A stretch of 64,000 bases of DNA from an uncultured Varibaculum sp. Lineage in GTDB: Bacteria > Actinomycetota > Actinomycetes > Actinomycetales > Actinomycetaceae. The position numbers and the translations under genes were made by a program. This document shows, one piece after another, positions 17,067 to 26,966 of this stretch. The notes beneath the pieces were generated by a model, which ran no database searches, was not told where the DNA came from, and worked only from the letters and a program-made list of their open reading frames with translations. Numbering within the stretch: the stretch's first letter is position 1; every line of letters starts with the position of its first letter. The stretch covers positions 1-64,000 of the forward strand of contig CAMYFZ010000001.1 of the NCBI GenBank assembly GCA_947255165.1. The letters are read 5' to 3'.

Positions 17067-18593
17067 TTAGTTGCCTTTCTGGTTTTTGGTGATCACTACT
17101 GCAAACATAGCATCGCTGGCGTGAATATGGGGCCAAAGTTGTAAGTATTTGTCAGCGCACCCGAGTCCCTGCGGCCAGGCTTCGGGGTCGATTAGTTGCT
17201 TAAGCACGGGAGCAAGTTCCAGAAGCTGGGCGTCCCCATGCTCTTGCAATACTCGCTGCACCAGAAAAGTAGTTTCTGCCGGGTGGGGCGAGCAGGTGGC
17301 ATAAACCACCAGGCCGCCGGGTCGGCAAACTTCCAAGGCTCGATGTAACAATCGGGCCTGCAAATCAGTAACGTCCGGAATGGTTTCGTTCCGGGAACGA
17401 TAACGCGACTCGGGGTGACGGCGCAGCGCCCCTAACCCGGTGCAAGGAGCATCCACTAATACCCGGTCGAAGCCGGTCTCTGGAAGCGGAAATTGGGTGC
17501 CATCCTCGCAAATAACCTGCACATTATCGAGGGCTTTCACCGAATCCTCTACCAGTTTGGCTCGATGATTACTTACTTCATTGGCGATCAGTTGGGCGCC
17601 CCGCTGGCGTCCTAATGCCGCCATTAGCGCGGCCTTTCCCCCGGGGCCCGCACACAAATCTAGCCACTTTTGGTCAGAACCTTCCAGCGGATATTGCGCG
17701 GCAATTCCGGCCACCAGTTGCGATCCTTGATCTTCTACTCCCGCGCGAGCCGCAGCGACATCCTCTAAAATCGCGGGGTCGCCCCCGGAAACAATCAGTC
17801 CCCAAGGACTCAGCGTTGAATAAGCTACGTCCTGGCCGCTATCTTCCACCGCATCGGCAAGAGCTTCCCGATCCACTAGGCCCGGGCGCGCCACCAGGTT
17901 GATATAGGGGGCACGGTTGTTTTCCGCCAATAAGGCTGTCAAAGAATCATCATCACTGGGAATCTGGGCCCCCAATTTTGCTTGTTCGCTCAAGGCAGCG
18001 CGGTAAGCGGCAATAATCCAGGCGGGATGGGAATACTCGATTGCCAGGCGGCGAGATTTGCTAAGTGCTTCTAGACGGCCGTCTAGCTCTCCGCTCTCGG
18101 CCAGGCGCACCGCTTGCCGCAATACCCCGTTTACTAGCCCGGCGGCGCCCTCATTAGCTTCTTGTTTAGTCAGATTAACCGATTCGCTAACCGCCGCGTG
18201 AGTAGGCACCCGCATATTAAGCAGTTGATGCAGGCCCATCCGTAAAATAATTAGTACTTCTTTTTCCAAGGTTGCTACCGGGCGAGTAGAACACTCATCG
18301 ATTATCCAGTCATAGTAGCCTTGGCTTCGCAGGGTCCCATAAGTTAGTTCGGTAGCGAAACCGGCGTCACGCCCACTGATCCGGGTGCGAGTCAGTCGCG
18401 GAGGAAGCAGCAGGTTGGCATAGGAATCCCGGGTTTCTACCGCCAATAGCACCTGATAAACCAGAGTACGAACCCGATCGGTTTGGGGGCGCCACCCGTC
18501 CTTTGGGGGGCGACTTTCACGGTGCCCAGCACGCTGATTATTCCGGGGTGACTTCCTCGCCGAATACTTTTTTTGAGGACGCTCTCGCTGCAC
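17067..18593 (-). CDS. rsmB: 16S rRNA m5C967 methyltransferase RsmB
   Basis: The 508-residue protein has an N-terminal basic tail, a NusB-like RNA-binding domain (about residues 40-180) and a C-terminal SAM domain with [11 protein letters not shown] near 318 and the two catalytic cysteines in [15 protein letters not shown] near 388 and [11 protein letters not shown] near 445. It makes 5-methylcytosine in 16S rRNA. The GTG start shares one base with the fmt stop codon, and GAGG lies 7 bases before it. Confidence 0.93.
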   Translation of the reverse strand: MQRERPQKKYSARKSPRNNQRAGHRESRPPKDGWRPQTDRVRTLVYQVLLAVETRDSYANLLLPPRLTRTRISGRDAGFATELTYGTLRSQGYYDWIIDECSTRPVATLEKEVLIILRMGLHQLLNMRVPTHAAVSESVNLTKQEANEGAAGLVNGVLRQAVRLAESGELDGRLEALSKSRRLAIEYSHPAWIIAAYRAALSEQAKLGAQIPSDDDSLTALLAENNRAPYINLVARPGLVDREALADAVEDSGQDVAYSTLSPWGLIVSGGDPAILEDVAAARAGVEDQGSQLVAGIAAQYPLEGSDQKWLDLCAGPGGKAALMAALGRQRGAQLIANEVSNHRAKLVEDSVKALDNVQVICEDGTQFPLPETGFDRVLVDAPCTGLGALRRHPESRYRSRNETIPDVTDLQARLLHRALEVCRPGGLVVYATCSPHPAETTFLVQRVLQEHGDAQLLELAPVLKQLIDPEAWPQGLGCADKYLQLWPHIHASDAMFAVVITKNQKGN

Positions 18594-19546
18594 TAGTTAT
18601 CCTCACTTTCGCTGGGAAGCTTAAAGAAGAACTCTTCCCCGAATCGCTGTCCCCGCCCCCAGGCGTCGGCCGTCATCTCCCGTTTTCCGGCTGGAGTGAC
18701 AAAAGTTAGTTTCACGTCATTACTGCCGGTGCCCACGGTGACCTCGTGTTTGGTGACCCGCACCTGTCCCGGCTGCAGGGTGCACTGGTCTTTCATTTCA
18801 ATCACCGGGTAGATACTGATCCGACTGCCATCGGGAAGCATGGTCCAAGCTCCTGGCTGAGAGGTAAACGCGAAGATCATATTAGCTACCTGCGTGGCGT
18901 CTTTGGTCCACGGTATCTGGGCATCTGCCTTGGTAAGTAAGGGGGCATAGCTGGCTCCCTCACTAGGTTGGGGGTGAGCTTTAGCTTTTCCGGCCTCCAA
19001 AGCCCCGAGCACGTGGGGTAACAGCTTGATTCCGGTGTCGGTTAGGCGTTGCAGCAACAAATCTGCAGTGGTTTGGGGGGCTACCCGGATAGGATCAACT
19101 GCGTAGATCGGCCCGGTGTCCATCCCCTCGTCAATCCGGAAGATGGTAACTCCGGTGATTTCTTCCCCAGCGATGCGCGAATGTTGTACCGGGGAGGCCC
19201 CCCTCCATTTGGGCAGCAACGAATAGTGTAGGTTAATCCAGCCATGCGGGAAGACCTGCAACAAATCTTGCGGAATGAGCAGCCCGTAGGCAACTACTAC
19301 TGCCACCTCTGCGTCCAAGGCCTTAAAATCCGGGCGTTGGTTTTCGCCCCTTAGAGAAGTGGGAGTATATACCGGCAGCCCGGCTTTCTCGGCTAGCTGC
19401 GCCACTGGTGAAGGCGTAAGTTTGCGCCCTCTACCGGAGCGGGCAGGAGGGCGAGTAAGCACTCCCACTACTTCATGTTCCGAGTCCAGTAAATACTTCA
19501 GGACAGGTACCGCAGAGTCGGGGGTACCGGCAAATAAGACACGCAT
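18593..19546 (-). CDS. fmt: Methionyl-tRNA formyltransferase
   Basis: Fmt formylates initiator Met-tRNA using 10-formyl-THF. The 317-residue enzyme starts MRVLFAGTPDSAVPVL and has the catalytic Asn-His-Asp set in INLHYSLLPKWRGASPVQ near residue 104 and DEGMDTG near 139, followed by the C-terminal tRNA-binding domain. It sits between priA and rsmB, a common bacterial order. Confidence 0.96.
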   Translation of the reverse strand: MRVLFAGTPDSAVPVLKYLLDSEHEVVGVLTRPPARSGRGRKLTPSPVAQLAEKAGLPVYTPTSLRGENQRPDFKALDAEVAVVVAYGLLIPQDLLQVFPHGWINLHYSLLPKWRGASPVQHSRIAGEEITGVTIFRIDEGMDTGPIYAVDPIRVAPQTTADLLLQRLTDTGIKLLPHVLGALEAGKAKAHPQPSEGASYAPLLTKADAQIPWTKDATQVANMIFAFTSQPGAWTMLPDGSRISIYPVIEMKDQCTLQPGQVRVTKHEVTVGTGSNDVKLTFVTPAGKREMTADAWGRGQRFGEEFFFKLPSESEDN

Positions 19547-19588
19547 AAAGAAAATCCTATCAGTTATAGGGGTCTATCACTGGAAACA

Positions 19589-21667
19589 TTAAAGCTCGTG
19601 GGGATCGATCTGTACCTGGAGCGCCCCCCACTTTCTTCGGGATGCCACTGCTTGTAGGCGGCGCAACTCCTCTCGTAGCCGTTCGCCATGCTCGAGGCGG
19701 GAGCGTACTAACAATTGGAAGTTAGTCGCGTTCTTAACCGGCCCAATCACCTGAGTATCTTCAAAGTCCGCGGAGGCCAGAAGCTTCTGGAGAGTATCTT
19801 TACCCCCGCGAATCAGCGCTAAGGCGGCGGTGGGTGGGATTCCCACTTCCGCGCGCTCTAGTAGCTCCTGGCTGGCCCACTTACTAAAGCTTCGGGCTTT
19901 AAAAGTTTCAGCTAGCCGCTCCCCCGGATCGCCGGTGAGCATCACCCCACCGCCAGGAGCAACTTTTGCGGCGGTATTTGCCCAACGGCGCAAAGCTTCT
20001 TCAGCTGCCCAGATTCGATCCAGACTCAAGAGCATCCCCGCATCTAAGATTAAAGCTGCTGCGTAACCGCCGGTAGCGACCGGTTCCTGTTCCGTGGTAG
20101 CCACAATCAGCGCGGGTTTTGCGCTGATGTGGTCTAAAGGATTAGCCGCATCGCAGTTATAAACTGCCACCTTAGGGAAGGCAGCTGCAATTTCTCTCCC
20201 CACTTGTTGATGCCCGCGCACCCGGGCCCGCGTATTTTTCCCTCCGCAACGCGGACAAGAAAACTGGAAACTATGAGCGCAACTATTGCAGATAAATTTA
20301 CCGCGGAGCTGCTGTACTCGCCCTAGGCACTGCGGGCAGCGAACCGGGGCTAAACAATTGGCGCAGCTAAGGCTCCCCCGTCCACCTTTGCGGGGAGCCT
20401 GGATAAGTACCGGCCCCTTTTCTAGTCCGGCTCGTAAGAACTGCAGGGCAGTAGAAGATAGTTTGGTCTGCCCGATGGTGGGGTCGTCTCGATCTTCATA
20501 TTCGGGGATAAAAATTTTAGGAAGCAATATTTGATGCTTGCGGAAAGTAAGCTCGCGAGCCCAAGTGGACATTACCAAAGCTTGTGCCTGGGGTGAACGC
20601 GAAAAACTGCCCAGAATCAGAGAAGACTTTTCGCGCCTGCTGCGCAACATTGCCACTTGCCGGGTGTGCCAATAGGGGGCGGAGGGTTCCTGATAGGTTT
20701 CGGCGGCCTCGTCCCAAATCAAGAGTAAAGAGATTTTTTCTAAGGGAGTAAAAACAGCGGAGCGGGTCCCTACCACCAGACGTGGATGGTTAAAGCGAGA
20801 CTGCAAGAAGGCACGATAACGTTCATTCGCCCCTAGTTCGAAATGATATTCCAGGGGTGAAGGTGCCCCTGCCGGCGCGAACTGGCGCCAATAGGAACAA
20901 AACTCTTGCACCAATTTACTGGTGGGGAATAAACATAGCACCGAGCCGGGAGCGGCCAAGGAGCGGAAAATTAGCTGGCTGATCTGACTAAAGGGAGCAG
21001 GTCTATCTGGTTCTGGAAGCGCTTGCCACACTACTCGGTTGCCTCCGGCCTGTCCTAAGGACTCTAATAGCCCTTTACCTGCAGGATAGGAGGAAATCAG
21101 GGGTTCATTAGCGGTTAAATCCCAAGACTCCTCCCCTAATGTTGACTTCGCAGGCGTGGAGGCTGAGGAGGTAAAAGATTTGAAGAATTCTTTTTCAATA
21201 TTAGCCCGGCGCGGAGGAATCGCCTGGCGTAACACTGAAGATAAATTTCCGGCGTAACGCTTGGCTACTTGCTCTGCTAAATCGAAGCTGCTCTTTGAAA
21301 CCAAAGCCTGGGGGCTGAGTACCCTACTGATTGCGCGTAGACGTTGCTGCGTGGGTTCCGGGCCGCGAACACTCCTTACCCAACCACGGACCAGCTTGCC
21401 ACTAATTTTTATACTCACCAGGCATCCGGGCTGTACTTTTTCTAGTAGGCGGGCGGGAATCGTGTAATCTAAGCCCTCGGCCAAATGAAAGACAGGAGTG
21501 TCGGGAATAACTCGAGCAATCGGATCACTATTGTTCCATTTTCCGCGCGGCTTTGTCGGGATCCCCAATAATTCTTGTTGCTTTCCGGTTAATGTTTTCC
21601 CCTCTGGACGCGAGCGAATTTTCGCGAGGGGGTCTGTGCCGCTCCAACGCGGCATCTGGTCAATCAC
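19589..21667 (-). CDS. priA: Primosomal protein N' (PriA), helicase-degenerate
   Basis: The 692-residue protein keeps the PriA layout: 3'-DNA-binding domain near residues 50-150, helicase-like core, and a paired zinc cluster with eight cysteines near 435-475. The nucleotide-binding motifs are lost: the expected Walker A segment after GNRVVW reads QALPEPDR, and the DEAH box is DEAAE. Actinobacterial PriA proteins are known to be predicted helicase-dead, so it is likely a structural replication-restart factor. Its GTG start overlaps the coaBC stop by 4 bases. Confidence 0.88.
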   Translation of the reverse strand: MIDQMPRWSGTDPLAKIRSRPEGKTLTGKQQELLGIPTKPRGKWNNSDPIARVIPDTPVFHLAEGLDYTIPARLLEKVQPGCLVSIKISGKLVRGWVRSVRGPEPTQQRLRAISRVLSPQALVSKSSFDLAEQVAKRYAGNLSSVLRQAIPPRRANIEKEFFKSFTSSASTPAKSTLGEESWDLTANEPLISSYPAGKGLLESLGQAGGNRVVWQALPEPDRPAPFSQISQLIFRSLAAPGSVLCLFPTSKLVQEFCSYWRQFAPAGAPSPLEYHFELGANERYRAFLQSRFNHPRLVVGTRSAVFTPLEKISLLLIWDEAAETYQEPSAPYWHTRQVAMLRSRREKSSLILGSFSRSPQAQALVMSTWARELTFRKHQILLPKIFIPEYEDRDDPTIGQTKLSSTALQFLRAGLEKGPVLIQAPRKGGRGSLSCANCLAPVRCPQCLGRVQQLRGKFICNSCAHSFQFSCPRCGGKNTRARVRGHQQVGREIAAAFPKVAVYNCDAANPLDHISAKPALIVATTEQEPVATGGYAAALILDAGMLLSLDRIWAAEEALRRWANTAAKVAPGGGVMLTGDPGERLAETFKARSFSKWASQELLERAEVGIPPTAALALIRGGKDTLQKLLASADFEDTQVIGPVKNATNFQLLVRSRLEHGERLREELRRLQAVASRRKWGALQVQIDPHEL

Positions 21668-22875
21668 TTTACCTGCTGGCGCACCAGCGTCACTATCTTG
21701 GCCGCCACCTGGGGTTTAGTCCCGGAGAATTGCCCGATTTCCATACCTAGGTGGTCGACTGCGCAAACCTTAGTCGAGATATCGCCGAAGCCACTGCTCT
21801 CGCCTACTTGGTTAATAAAAATAATGTCGGCCCCTTTACGGCGGGCTTTTTCTTTCCCGAGCTGCAATACCTGTTCCCAGCTGCCTGTTTCTGCAGCAAA
21901 GCCGGCAACAAGCTGATCGGGACGTTTTTTGGTGGCTAAATCCGCCAAAATATCGGCGGTGGGCCGCAGCTGCAAAGAAAACTGATCTTGATCCGGGTTT
22001 TTCTTCATCTTTTCGGCGTGAAATTCCACTGGCTCATAGTCAGCTACCGCGGCAGCCATCACCGCCACCTGAGCCTGCGGAAAATACTTAAGTGCAGCCT
22101 GATGCATCTGCGCAGCGCTAGGAGTGGAAACTACTGCTACCGATGCCGGTAAAGAAGCAAGTAGCGCGGAATCAATATTCGCGGCCAATAAAGTTACCTG
22201 TGCTCCCTGCCAGGCAAACTGGCGAGCAATCTCTACCCCAAAACGCCCGGAGGAGCGGTTGCCTAAGAATCGAACCGGATCAAGGTTCTCGCGGGTTCCT
22301 CCCGCGCTTACTAAGACCTTTTTCCCTTGCCATTGGCCTGCGGATAAAATCTCGAATATCTCGGCACAAATATCTGCTTCTACCGCCAAGCGCCCTAACC
22401 CCTGGTCGCCACTAGAAAGCGCCCCGGCTACCGGACCGATAAAGCGGGCTCCCCTACTGCATAAGGTTTGAACATTGTCGCGGGTAGCCGAGTTTTGCCA
22501 CATATTAGTATGCATTGCCGGCGCCAACAATAACGGACAGTTAGCCGCCAAAATCACGTTGGTGAGCATATCGTCGGCAATGCCGTGTGCTATTCGCGCT
22601 AACAGATCAGCGGTGGCGGGAACAACGACAATTGCGCAGGCCTGTCGAGCCAATTCAATATGTCCGGCCCCACTTGGGGGTGCATCTACCTGCGTGTAGA
22701 CAGGATTTCCGGAAAGCGCCTGCCAGGTAACCGCTCCCACCATTTTCAACGAGGCGGGGGTAGGAACCACCCAGACGTCATAGTCGGCTTTAACCAAGGT
22801 CCGCACCACGTTCGTGGCTTTATAGGCGGCGATCCCTGCCCCTACCCCGACTACAATTTGGCGGCGCTGCGACAT
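21664..22875 (-). CDS. coaBC: Bifunctional phosphopantothenoylcysteine decarboxylase/synthase CoaBC
   Basis: CoaBC makes phosphopantothenoylcysteine and decarboxylates it in coenzyme A synthesis. The 403-residue protein has the N-terminal flavin-dependent CoaC domain (GVGAGIAAYKA near residue 8, LAPAMHTNMW near 118) and the C-terminal CoaB domain (SAGGTRENLDPVRFLGNRSSG near 191, AAAVADYEP near 270, GFAAETG near 325). It lies between rpoZ and priA, a standard actinobacterial arrangement. Confidence 0.95.
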   Translation of the reverse strand: MSQRRQIVVGVGAGIAAYKATNVVRTLVKADYDVWVVPTPASLKMVGAVTWQALSGNPVYTQVDAPPSGAGHIELARQACAIVVVPATADLLARIAHGIADDMLTNVILAANCPLLLAPAMHTNMWQNSATRDNVQTLCSRGARFIGPVAGALSSGDQGLGRLAVEADICAEIFEILSAGQWQGKKVLVSAGGTRENLDPVRFLGNRSSGRFGVEIARQFAWQGAQVTLLAANIDSALLASLPASVAVVSTPSAAQMHQAALKYFPQAQVAVMAAAVADYEPVEFHAEKMKKNPDQDQFSLQLRPTADILADLATKKRPDQLVAGFAAETGSWEQVLQLGKEKARRKGADIIFINQVGESSGFGDISTKVCAVDHLGMEIGQFSGTKPQVAAKIVTLVRQQVK

Positions 22876-22882
22876 GATTTAG

Positions 22883-23158
22883 CTAGTCCTGTGAAGACTC
22901 GTCATGTTCTTTCAGATTCAATACCCCCTGATCGATCTCTCGTAAGGCAATGCTGAGAGCCTTGTCTTCCGGATTAGAGTCAATCAGCGGACCAGGAGTG
23001 GAAAACATTCCCTCCGCAATCTCCAAATTGTAAGTGTTAATCTGGCGTGCCCGTTTGGCGGCATAGACCACTAACGCATACTTGGACTCCACCTTTTCCA
23101 ATAAATCATCTATTGGGGGGTTGGTGATCCCCTCGGGGCTAGCAACAGTACCCGACAT
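22883..23158 (-). CDS. rpoZ: RNA polymerase omega subunit
   Basis: The 91-residue omega subunit helps assemble RNA polymerase. It has the family core [27 protein letters not shown] (residues about 17-43 in two parts) and a conserved ALREI segment near 75. Gene order gmk-rpoZ-coaBC-priA-fmt is typical of actinobacteria. The stop is 7 bases before the coaBC start. Confidence 0.95.
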   Translation of the reverse strand: MSGTVASPEGITNPPIDDLLEKVESKYALVVYAAKRARQINTYNLEIAEGMFSTPGPLIDSNPEDKALSIALREIDQGVLNLKEHDESSQD

Positions 23159-23213
23159 ATTGTCCTCTCATTTCTTTTTCCAGCGACGTAAAGCCGCCTC
23201 TTCACGAAGAATC

Positions 23214-23765
23214 TTACGCTATTCCCATTAGGGCGGCTAGTTCCCCAGCCGCTTGATCAGGGTGATTATTTACTACCACGTGCTCAAATTCTCCAGCTGC
23301 CGCGATTTCGATTTCTGCGGTTTTTAAGCGACGCGCTACCTCGGCTTCTCCCTCGGTTCCCCTTCCTCGCAAACGCTCTTGCAAAATCTTTTTGCTAGGC
23401 GCTTGCAAGAAAATAAAACAGGCATCGGGATTAGTACGCCGCACTTGGCGTGCCCCGGTGAGATCGATTTCTAAAATTACGTCCTCGCCCCGGGTGATAT
23501 ATTTTTCTACTTCTGAGCGCAGCGTTCCATAGCGCGCTTGGCCATGAACTAATGCCCACTCAACAAAGCCATTAGTGTTCACCAGCTCATCAAACTGGGC
23601 TTCACTTAAAAAGTGATAGTCGATGCCATCGCGTTCACCCGGACGCGGAGCGCGGGTAGTAGCGGAAACGGCTACTTTTACCTGTGGATGTGCCTTTCGT
23701 AAGGCTTTAACCACAGTTCCTTTCCCTACTCCGGAAGGGCCGACCAATACATAAAGGCGTGACAT
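23214..23765 (-). CDS. gmk: Guanylate kinase
   Basis: Gmk phosphorylates GMP/dGMP. The 183-residue enzyme has the P-loop VGPSGVGKGTV near residue 8, the GMP-binding TTRAPRPGERDGIDYHF near 36, and the VILEIDLTGARQVR segment near 95. It is separated from mihF by a terminator-like hairpin and leads into rpoZ. Confidence 0.96.
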   Translation of the reverse strand: MSRLYVLVGPSGVGKGTVVKALRKAHPQVKVAVSATTRAPRPGERDGIDYHFLSEAQFDELVNTNGFVEWALVHGQARYGTLRSEVEKYITRGEDVILEIDLTGARQVRRTNPDACFIFLQAPSKKILQERLRGRGTEGEAEVARRLKTAEIEIAAAGEFEHVVVNNHPDQAAGELAALMGIA

Positions 23766-23803
23766 TGGAAAACCTGTCCACTTCTAATTTTGACCTGAAA
23801 ATA

Positions 23804-23838
23804 ACAGTATGGGACCCAAATATTGGGCCCCATACTGT
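23804..23838 (-). terminator. Hairpin after mihF
   Basis: ACAGTATGGG pairs with CCCATACTGT, and inside it CCCAA pairs with TTGGG around a 3-base loop; one A/C mismatch separates the two helices. It lies 19 bases after the mihF stop on the minus strand and is followed there by TATTTTC. It probably terminates mihF, or attenuates read-through into gmk. Confidence 0.75.
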
Positions 23839-23856
23839 AATTAGTTTGCGATTTTA

Positions 23857-24168
23857 CTAGCCGAAGCGGCGAACCAGTTCGGCGCGCTGGTGCTCACCGA
23901 GACCGCGAATACGACGAGACTTGGCAATGCCAATCTCTTCCATAACCGCAGCAGCAGTGGTGGCGCCTACGCGAGGTAGGGCCTCCAGCAGAGCCTGAAC
24001 CTTCATTTTGCCCAAGTAAGGATCATCCTGAGCCTTCTTGATTACTTCGGACAAGGTTAGTTCCCGATTCTTCAGCTTCGCCTTGGTTTCCGCGCGAGCC
24101 TTACGAGCCTGAGCAGCTTTTTCCAGAGCCTGTGCGCGCTGTTCGGGAGTTAAAGAAGGAAGTGCCAT
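23857..24168 (-). CDS. mihF: Integration host factor, actinobacterial type
   Basis: MihF is a small nucleoid protein specific to actinobacteria. The 103-residue product has a helical N-terminus and a helix-two-turn-helix-like DNA-binding region with VQALLEALPRVGATTAAAVMEEIGI split around residues 58-82 and the C-terminal RRIRGLGEHQRAELVRRF. It lies upstream of gmk, the usual position. A 100-base intergenic region precedes it and should hold its promoter. Confidence 0.95.
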   Translation of the reverse strand: MALPSLTPEQRAQALEKAAQARKARAETKAKLKNRELTLSEVIKKAQDDPYLGKMKVQALLEALPRVGATTAAAVMEEIGIAKSRRIRGLGEHQRAELVRRFG

Positions 24169-24268
24169 TTAGTATTTACCTCTTCATCTAGATTTATGGG
24201 TTAACAACACGAAAAAGATTAGTTCTTTTCTTCCATTTAAGCCAACCTAACGAGTAAGTTTTGCCAGT

Positions 24269-25123
24269 TCAGTTGCGAAAAATATCACTCATTTGCTCGT
24301 TTATTTGCCTTGCTGCTGCTTGCAAAGAAGTAATCTTCGGACCGGCGGAAGAGATTCCCCGCGAAGTCGATGCCAGGACTCGACAGGCACTTTTTCCGAA
24401 AATATTATGTATATCCGCTGGTCCAGCCCCTTGGGCACCGATTCCAGGTGATAAAACCGACCCCGAAAATGCGGAAAAATCGATCCCCAAGTCTTTTGCA
24501 GCGTTTCCGGTGGTGGCGCCGACAACCAACCCCACATCGCCAATATGACCTTCATCACTACCGGCTTTATTCGTCTGTTCTGCCTGCGAAATTATGTCGG
24601 CCGCCACGCTTTTACCATTGGCGCATTTTGCATGTTGCACCTGGAAACCTTCCGGATTGGATGTAAGTGCCAGTACGTAGAGGCCTTTCCCATTGCTTTT
24701 TGCTAAGTCCAGGGCCGGTGTCAGCGAGCCATATCCGAGGTAGGGCGAAAGCGTAATCGCATCGGCAGCCAAGGGAGAATCGGGGCTTAAATATGCCTGC
24801 GCATAACCGGCCATAGTAGAGCCAATATCACCACGTTTAACATCCAAGATGGTGAGTAGCCCCGCCTGCCGACAAGCCGCCAGCACTTCCTCCAGCACCT
24901 TGATCCCTTGGGAACCAAAGCGTTCGAAAAAAGCCGACTGTGGTTTTACTACCGGAACCTGTCCGGCCATTGCTTCCACCAAGGTCAGGGAAAAGCTCCG
25001 CAGCCCTTGAATATTGTCATCCAGCCCCCAGGCGGCAAGCTGTGAGGGATGAGGATCGATTCCTACGCACACATTGCCGAACTTTTTCATCGCCTGCGCC
25101 AGGCGCACTCCGTAGCGATTCAT
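24269..25123 (-). CDS. pyrF: Orotidine-5'-phosphate decarboxylase (group 2)
   Basis: PyrF makes UMP from OMP. The 284-residue length and the VCVGIDPHPSQL start mark the longer group-2 (mycobacterial-type) enzyme; the catalytic Asp-Lys-Asp network is in LDVKRGDIGST near residue 90. PyrC precedes it by 18 bases, and AAGGAGG lies in that gap. The remaining pyr genes are not in the window. Confidence 0.94.
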   Translation of the reverse strand: MNRYGVRLAQAMKKFGNVCVGIDPHPSQLAAWGLDDNIQGLRSFSLTLVEAMAGQVPVVKPQSAFFERFGSQGIKVLEEVLAACRQAGLLTILDVKRGDIGSTMAGYAQAYLSPDSPLAADAITLSPYLGYGSLTPALDLAKSNGKGLYVLALTSNPEGFQVQHAKCANGKSVAADIISQAEQTNKAGSDEGHIGDVGLVVGATTGNAAKDLGIDFSAFSGSVLSPGIGAQGAGPADIHNIFGKSACRVLASTSRGISSAGPKITSLQAAARQINEQMSDIFRN

Positions 25124-25141
25124 AAAACCTTTAGTTCCTCC

Positions 25142-26440
25142 TTAAAACTGCAACTGTCCAGCAAGTACCGTCAGTTTCCCGCGGTAGCAGGTGTGTCGTA
25201 CCTGCCCCACCAGTTCCTTGCCTACAAAGGGGGTGTTATCGGAACGCGAAACTTGGCTCTCGCGGTTAACTATCCAAGAGGCATCGGGGGCTACGAAACA
25301 AAGATTCGCAGTAGAGCCGGCAGCAATCTCCTCACCTTGACCTTTTGCTTTCCCAATTTTTGCCGGGGTAACCGACATTACCCGGGCCAAATCCCGCCAA
25401 GCCATTTTTCCGCTTTGCACCATAGTGGTGGCAACCACTGGCAGCGCAGTTTCCAGCCCAATCATCCCGAAAGCGCCACACTCAAAATCACAGTCTTTGA
25501 GCCGGCGTGGATGGGGAGCATGATCCGTCCCCACCAGGTCAATCGTACCGTCAGCTAATCCGGCTCGTACTGCCGCAACGTCTTTTTGGGAGCGCAGCGG
25601 CGGATTTACTTTAAACAGCGGATCGCGCCCTCGTAGTTCTTCCTCCGTTAAAAACAGGTGATGGGGAGTAACTTCCGCGCTGATACGCGCGCCTTGGGAC
25701 TTACCCCAACGTACCAGTTCCACTGCGGTGGCACTGGAAAGATGACAAACATGAACCCTCACGTCCAAGTAGGCAGACAGCAAAATATCGCGGGCAATAA
25801 TCATTTCTTCCGCAACGGTTGGCCACCCCTTCAATCCCAGCTCTTGCGCCAGGTAGGATTCGTTCATTTGCGAGTCGGCGGTTAGACGTGGCTCTTGGGA
25901 ATGTTGGGCAATTACCCCGTCAAAATCACGAACGATCTCTAGGGCTTGACGCATCAGCAGCGGATCAAAAACACATTTACCGTCGTCACTAAACACATTT
26001 ACCGCTGCGCGAGAATTGTGCATTGCCCGCAGATCAGAGAGCTCTTTACCCGCCAGATTCTTAGTTACTGCCCCCACCGGATACACGTCCACTCGACCTG
26101 CCTGATGTCCTAGGTCCAGCACCTGCTCTACTACCGCAGGACAATCTTGGGTGGGGGTAGTGTTCGCCATCGCGAATACGCAGGTATATCCGCCTTTAGC
26201 CGCGGCTGCGGTGCCGGTATCAACAGTTTCGGCATCAGATCCGCCCGGCTCGCGCAAATGAGTGTGCAGATCCACCAGTCCTGGTAACGCCACCAGGCCG
26301 CGCGCATCTACTTCCTGTACCCCGCTGCCAGCACTTAGCGGTAAATCCGTACCCACCTGGCGGATTTGTGCGCCTTCAACCAAAATATCGGCGCGCTGTT
26401 CCCCCAGAATATTTGCGTCGCGAAAAAGAAATGCGCTCAT
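25142..26440 (-). CDS. pyrC: Dihydroorotase
   Basis: PyrC cyclises carbamoyl aspartate to dihydroorotate. The 432-residue class I enzyme has the zinc-binding HTHLREPG near residue 60, further metal His in CHLSSA near 238 and the catalytic Asp in TDHAPHP near 310. It is co-directional with pyrF, and together they form part of the pyrimidine pathway. Confidence 0.95.
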   Translation of the reverse strand: MSAFLFRDANILGEQRADILVEGAQIRQVGTDLPLSAGSGVQEVDARGLVALPGLVDLHTHLREPGGSDAETVDTGTAAAAKGGYTCVFAMANTTPTQDCPAVVEQVLDLGHQAGRVDVYPVGAVTKNLAGKELSDLRAMHNSRAAVNVFSDDGKCVFDPLLMRQALEIVRDFDGVIAQHSQEPRLTADSQMNESYLAQELGLKGWPTVAEEMIIARDILLSAYLDVRVHVCHLSSATAVELVRWGKSQGARISAEVTPHHLFLTEEELRGRDPLFKVNPPLRSQKDVAAVRAGLADGTIDLVGTDHAPHPRRLKDCDFECGAFGMIGLETALPVVATTMVQSGKMAWRDLARVMSVTPAKIGKAKGQGEEIAAGSTANLCFVAPDASWIVNRESQVSRSDNTPFVGKELVGQVRHTCYRGKLTVLAGQLQF

Positions 26441-26507
26441 AGCTACCTCCTAAAATCTGAGTGTAGCCTCGCGGGCGCGAACGTATCCGTCCCTTCAGTT
26501 CTGTTGG

Positions 26508-26960
26508 CTACTGCTCACTTGAGTTATTGTCGGTGGAGTGCCCGATGGCATCTAACACTGCGTTAACAAAGTCGGGAGATTCCGGAGTCGAAATCGCACG
26601 CGCGGTACCAACGGCTTCATCAACCGCAATCTTCCAGGGAACATCGTCATTGTAAAGGATTTCCCATACTCCGCAGCGTAAAATCGCCAGATCCGGTTTA
26701 GGCATCCGATCGAGTGCCCAGGCCCGAGAATACTGACTGAGCATCATGTCAATATCGAATAGGTGGTCAGCTACTCCCTGTGCAATCTCCGCCGCGTAAT
26801 CCGGCAAAGTAGTCTGCGCGGTACTTAAACGCTGCCTCTCAGCCACCAGCTCCCGCAAATCTTCGGGATCTTGATCTAAACCTTTTAGATTCGCCTCATA
26901 AAGGGTATCAACCGCCCGTCGACGTGCTTTAGTACGCCGCGATAGCCGATTTTTTGCCAC
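26508..26960 (-). CDS. nusB: Transcription antitermination factor NusB
   Basis: NusB binds boxA RNA with S10 for rRNA antitermination. The 150-residue all-helical protein begins with a basic segment (NRLSRRTKARRRAVDTLYEA) and contains the conserved LDRMPKPDLAILRCGVWEI near residue 95 and AVGTARAISTPESPDFVNAVLD near 120. It starts with GTG 6 bases after the efp stop, with AAGGAA upstream; efp-nusB adjacency is common. Confidence 0.95.
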   Translation of the reverse strand: MAKNRLSRRTKARRRAVDTLYEANLKGLDQDPEDLRELVAERQRLSTAQTTLPDYAAEIAQGVADHLFDIDMMLSQYSRAWALDRMPKPDLAILRCGVWEILYNDDVPWKIAVDEAVGTARAISTPESPDFVNAVLDAIGHSTDNNSSEQ

Positions 26961-26966
26961 TGTCGG

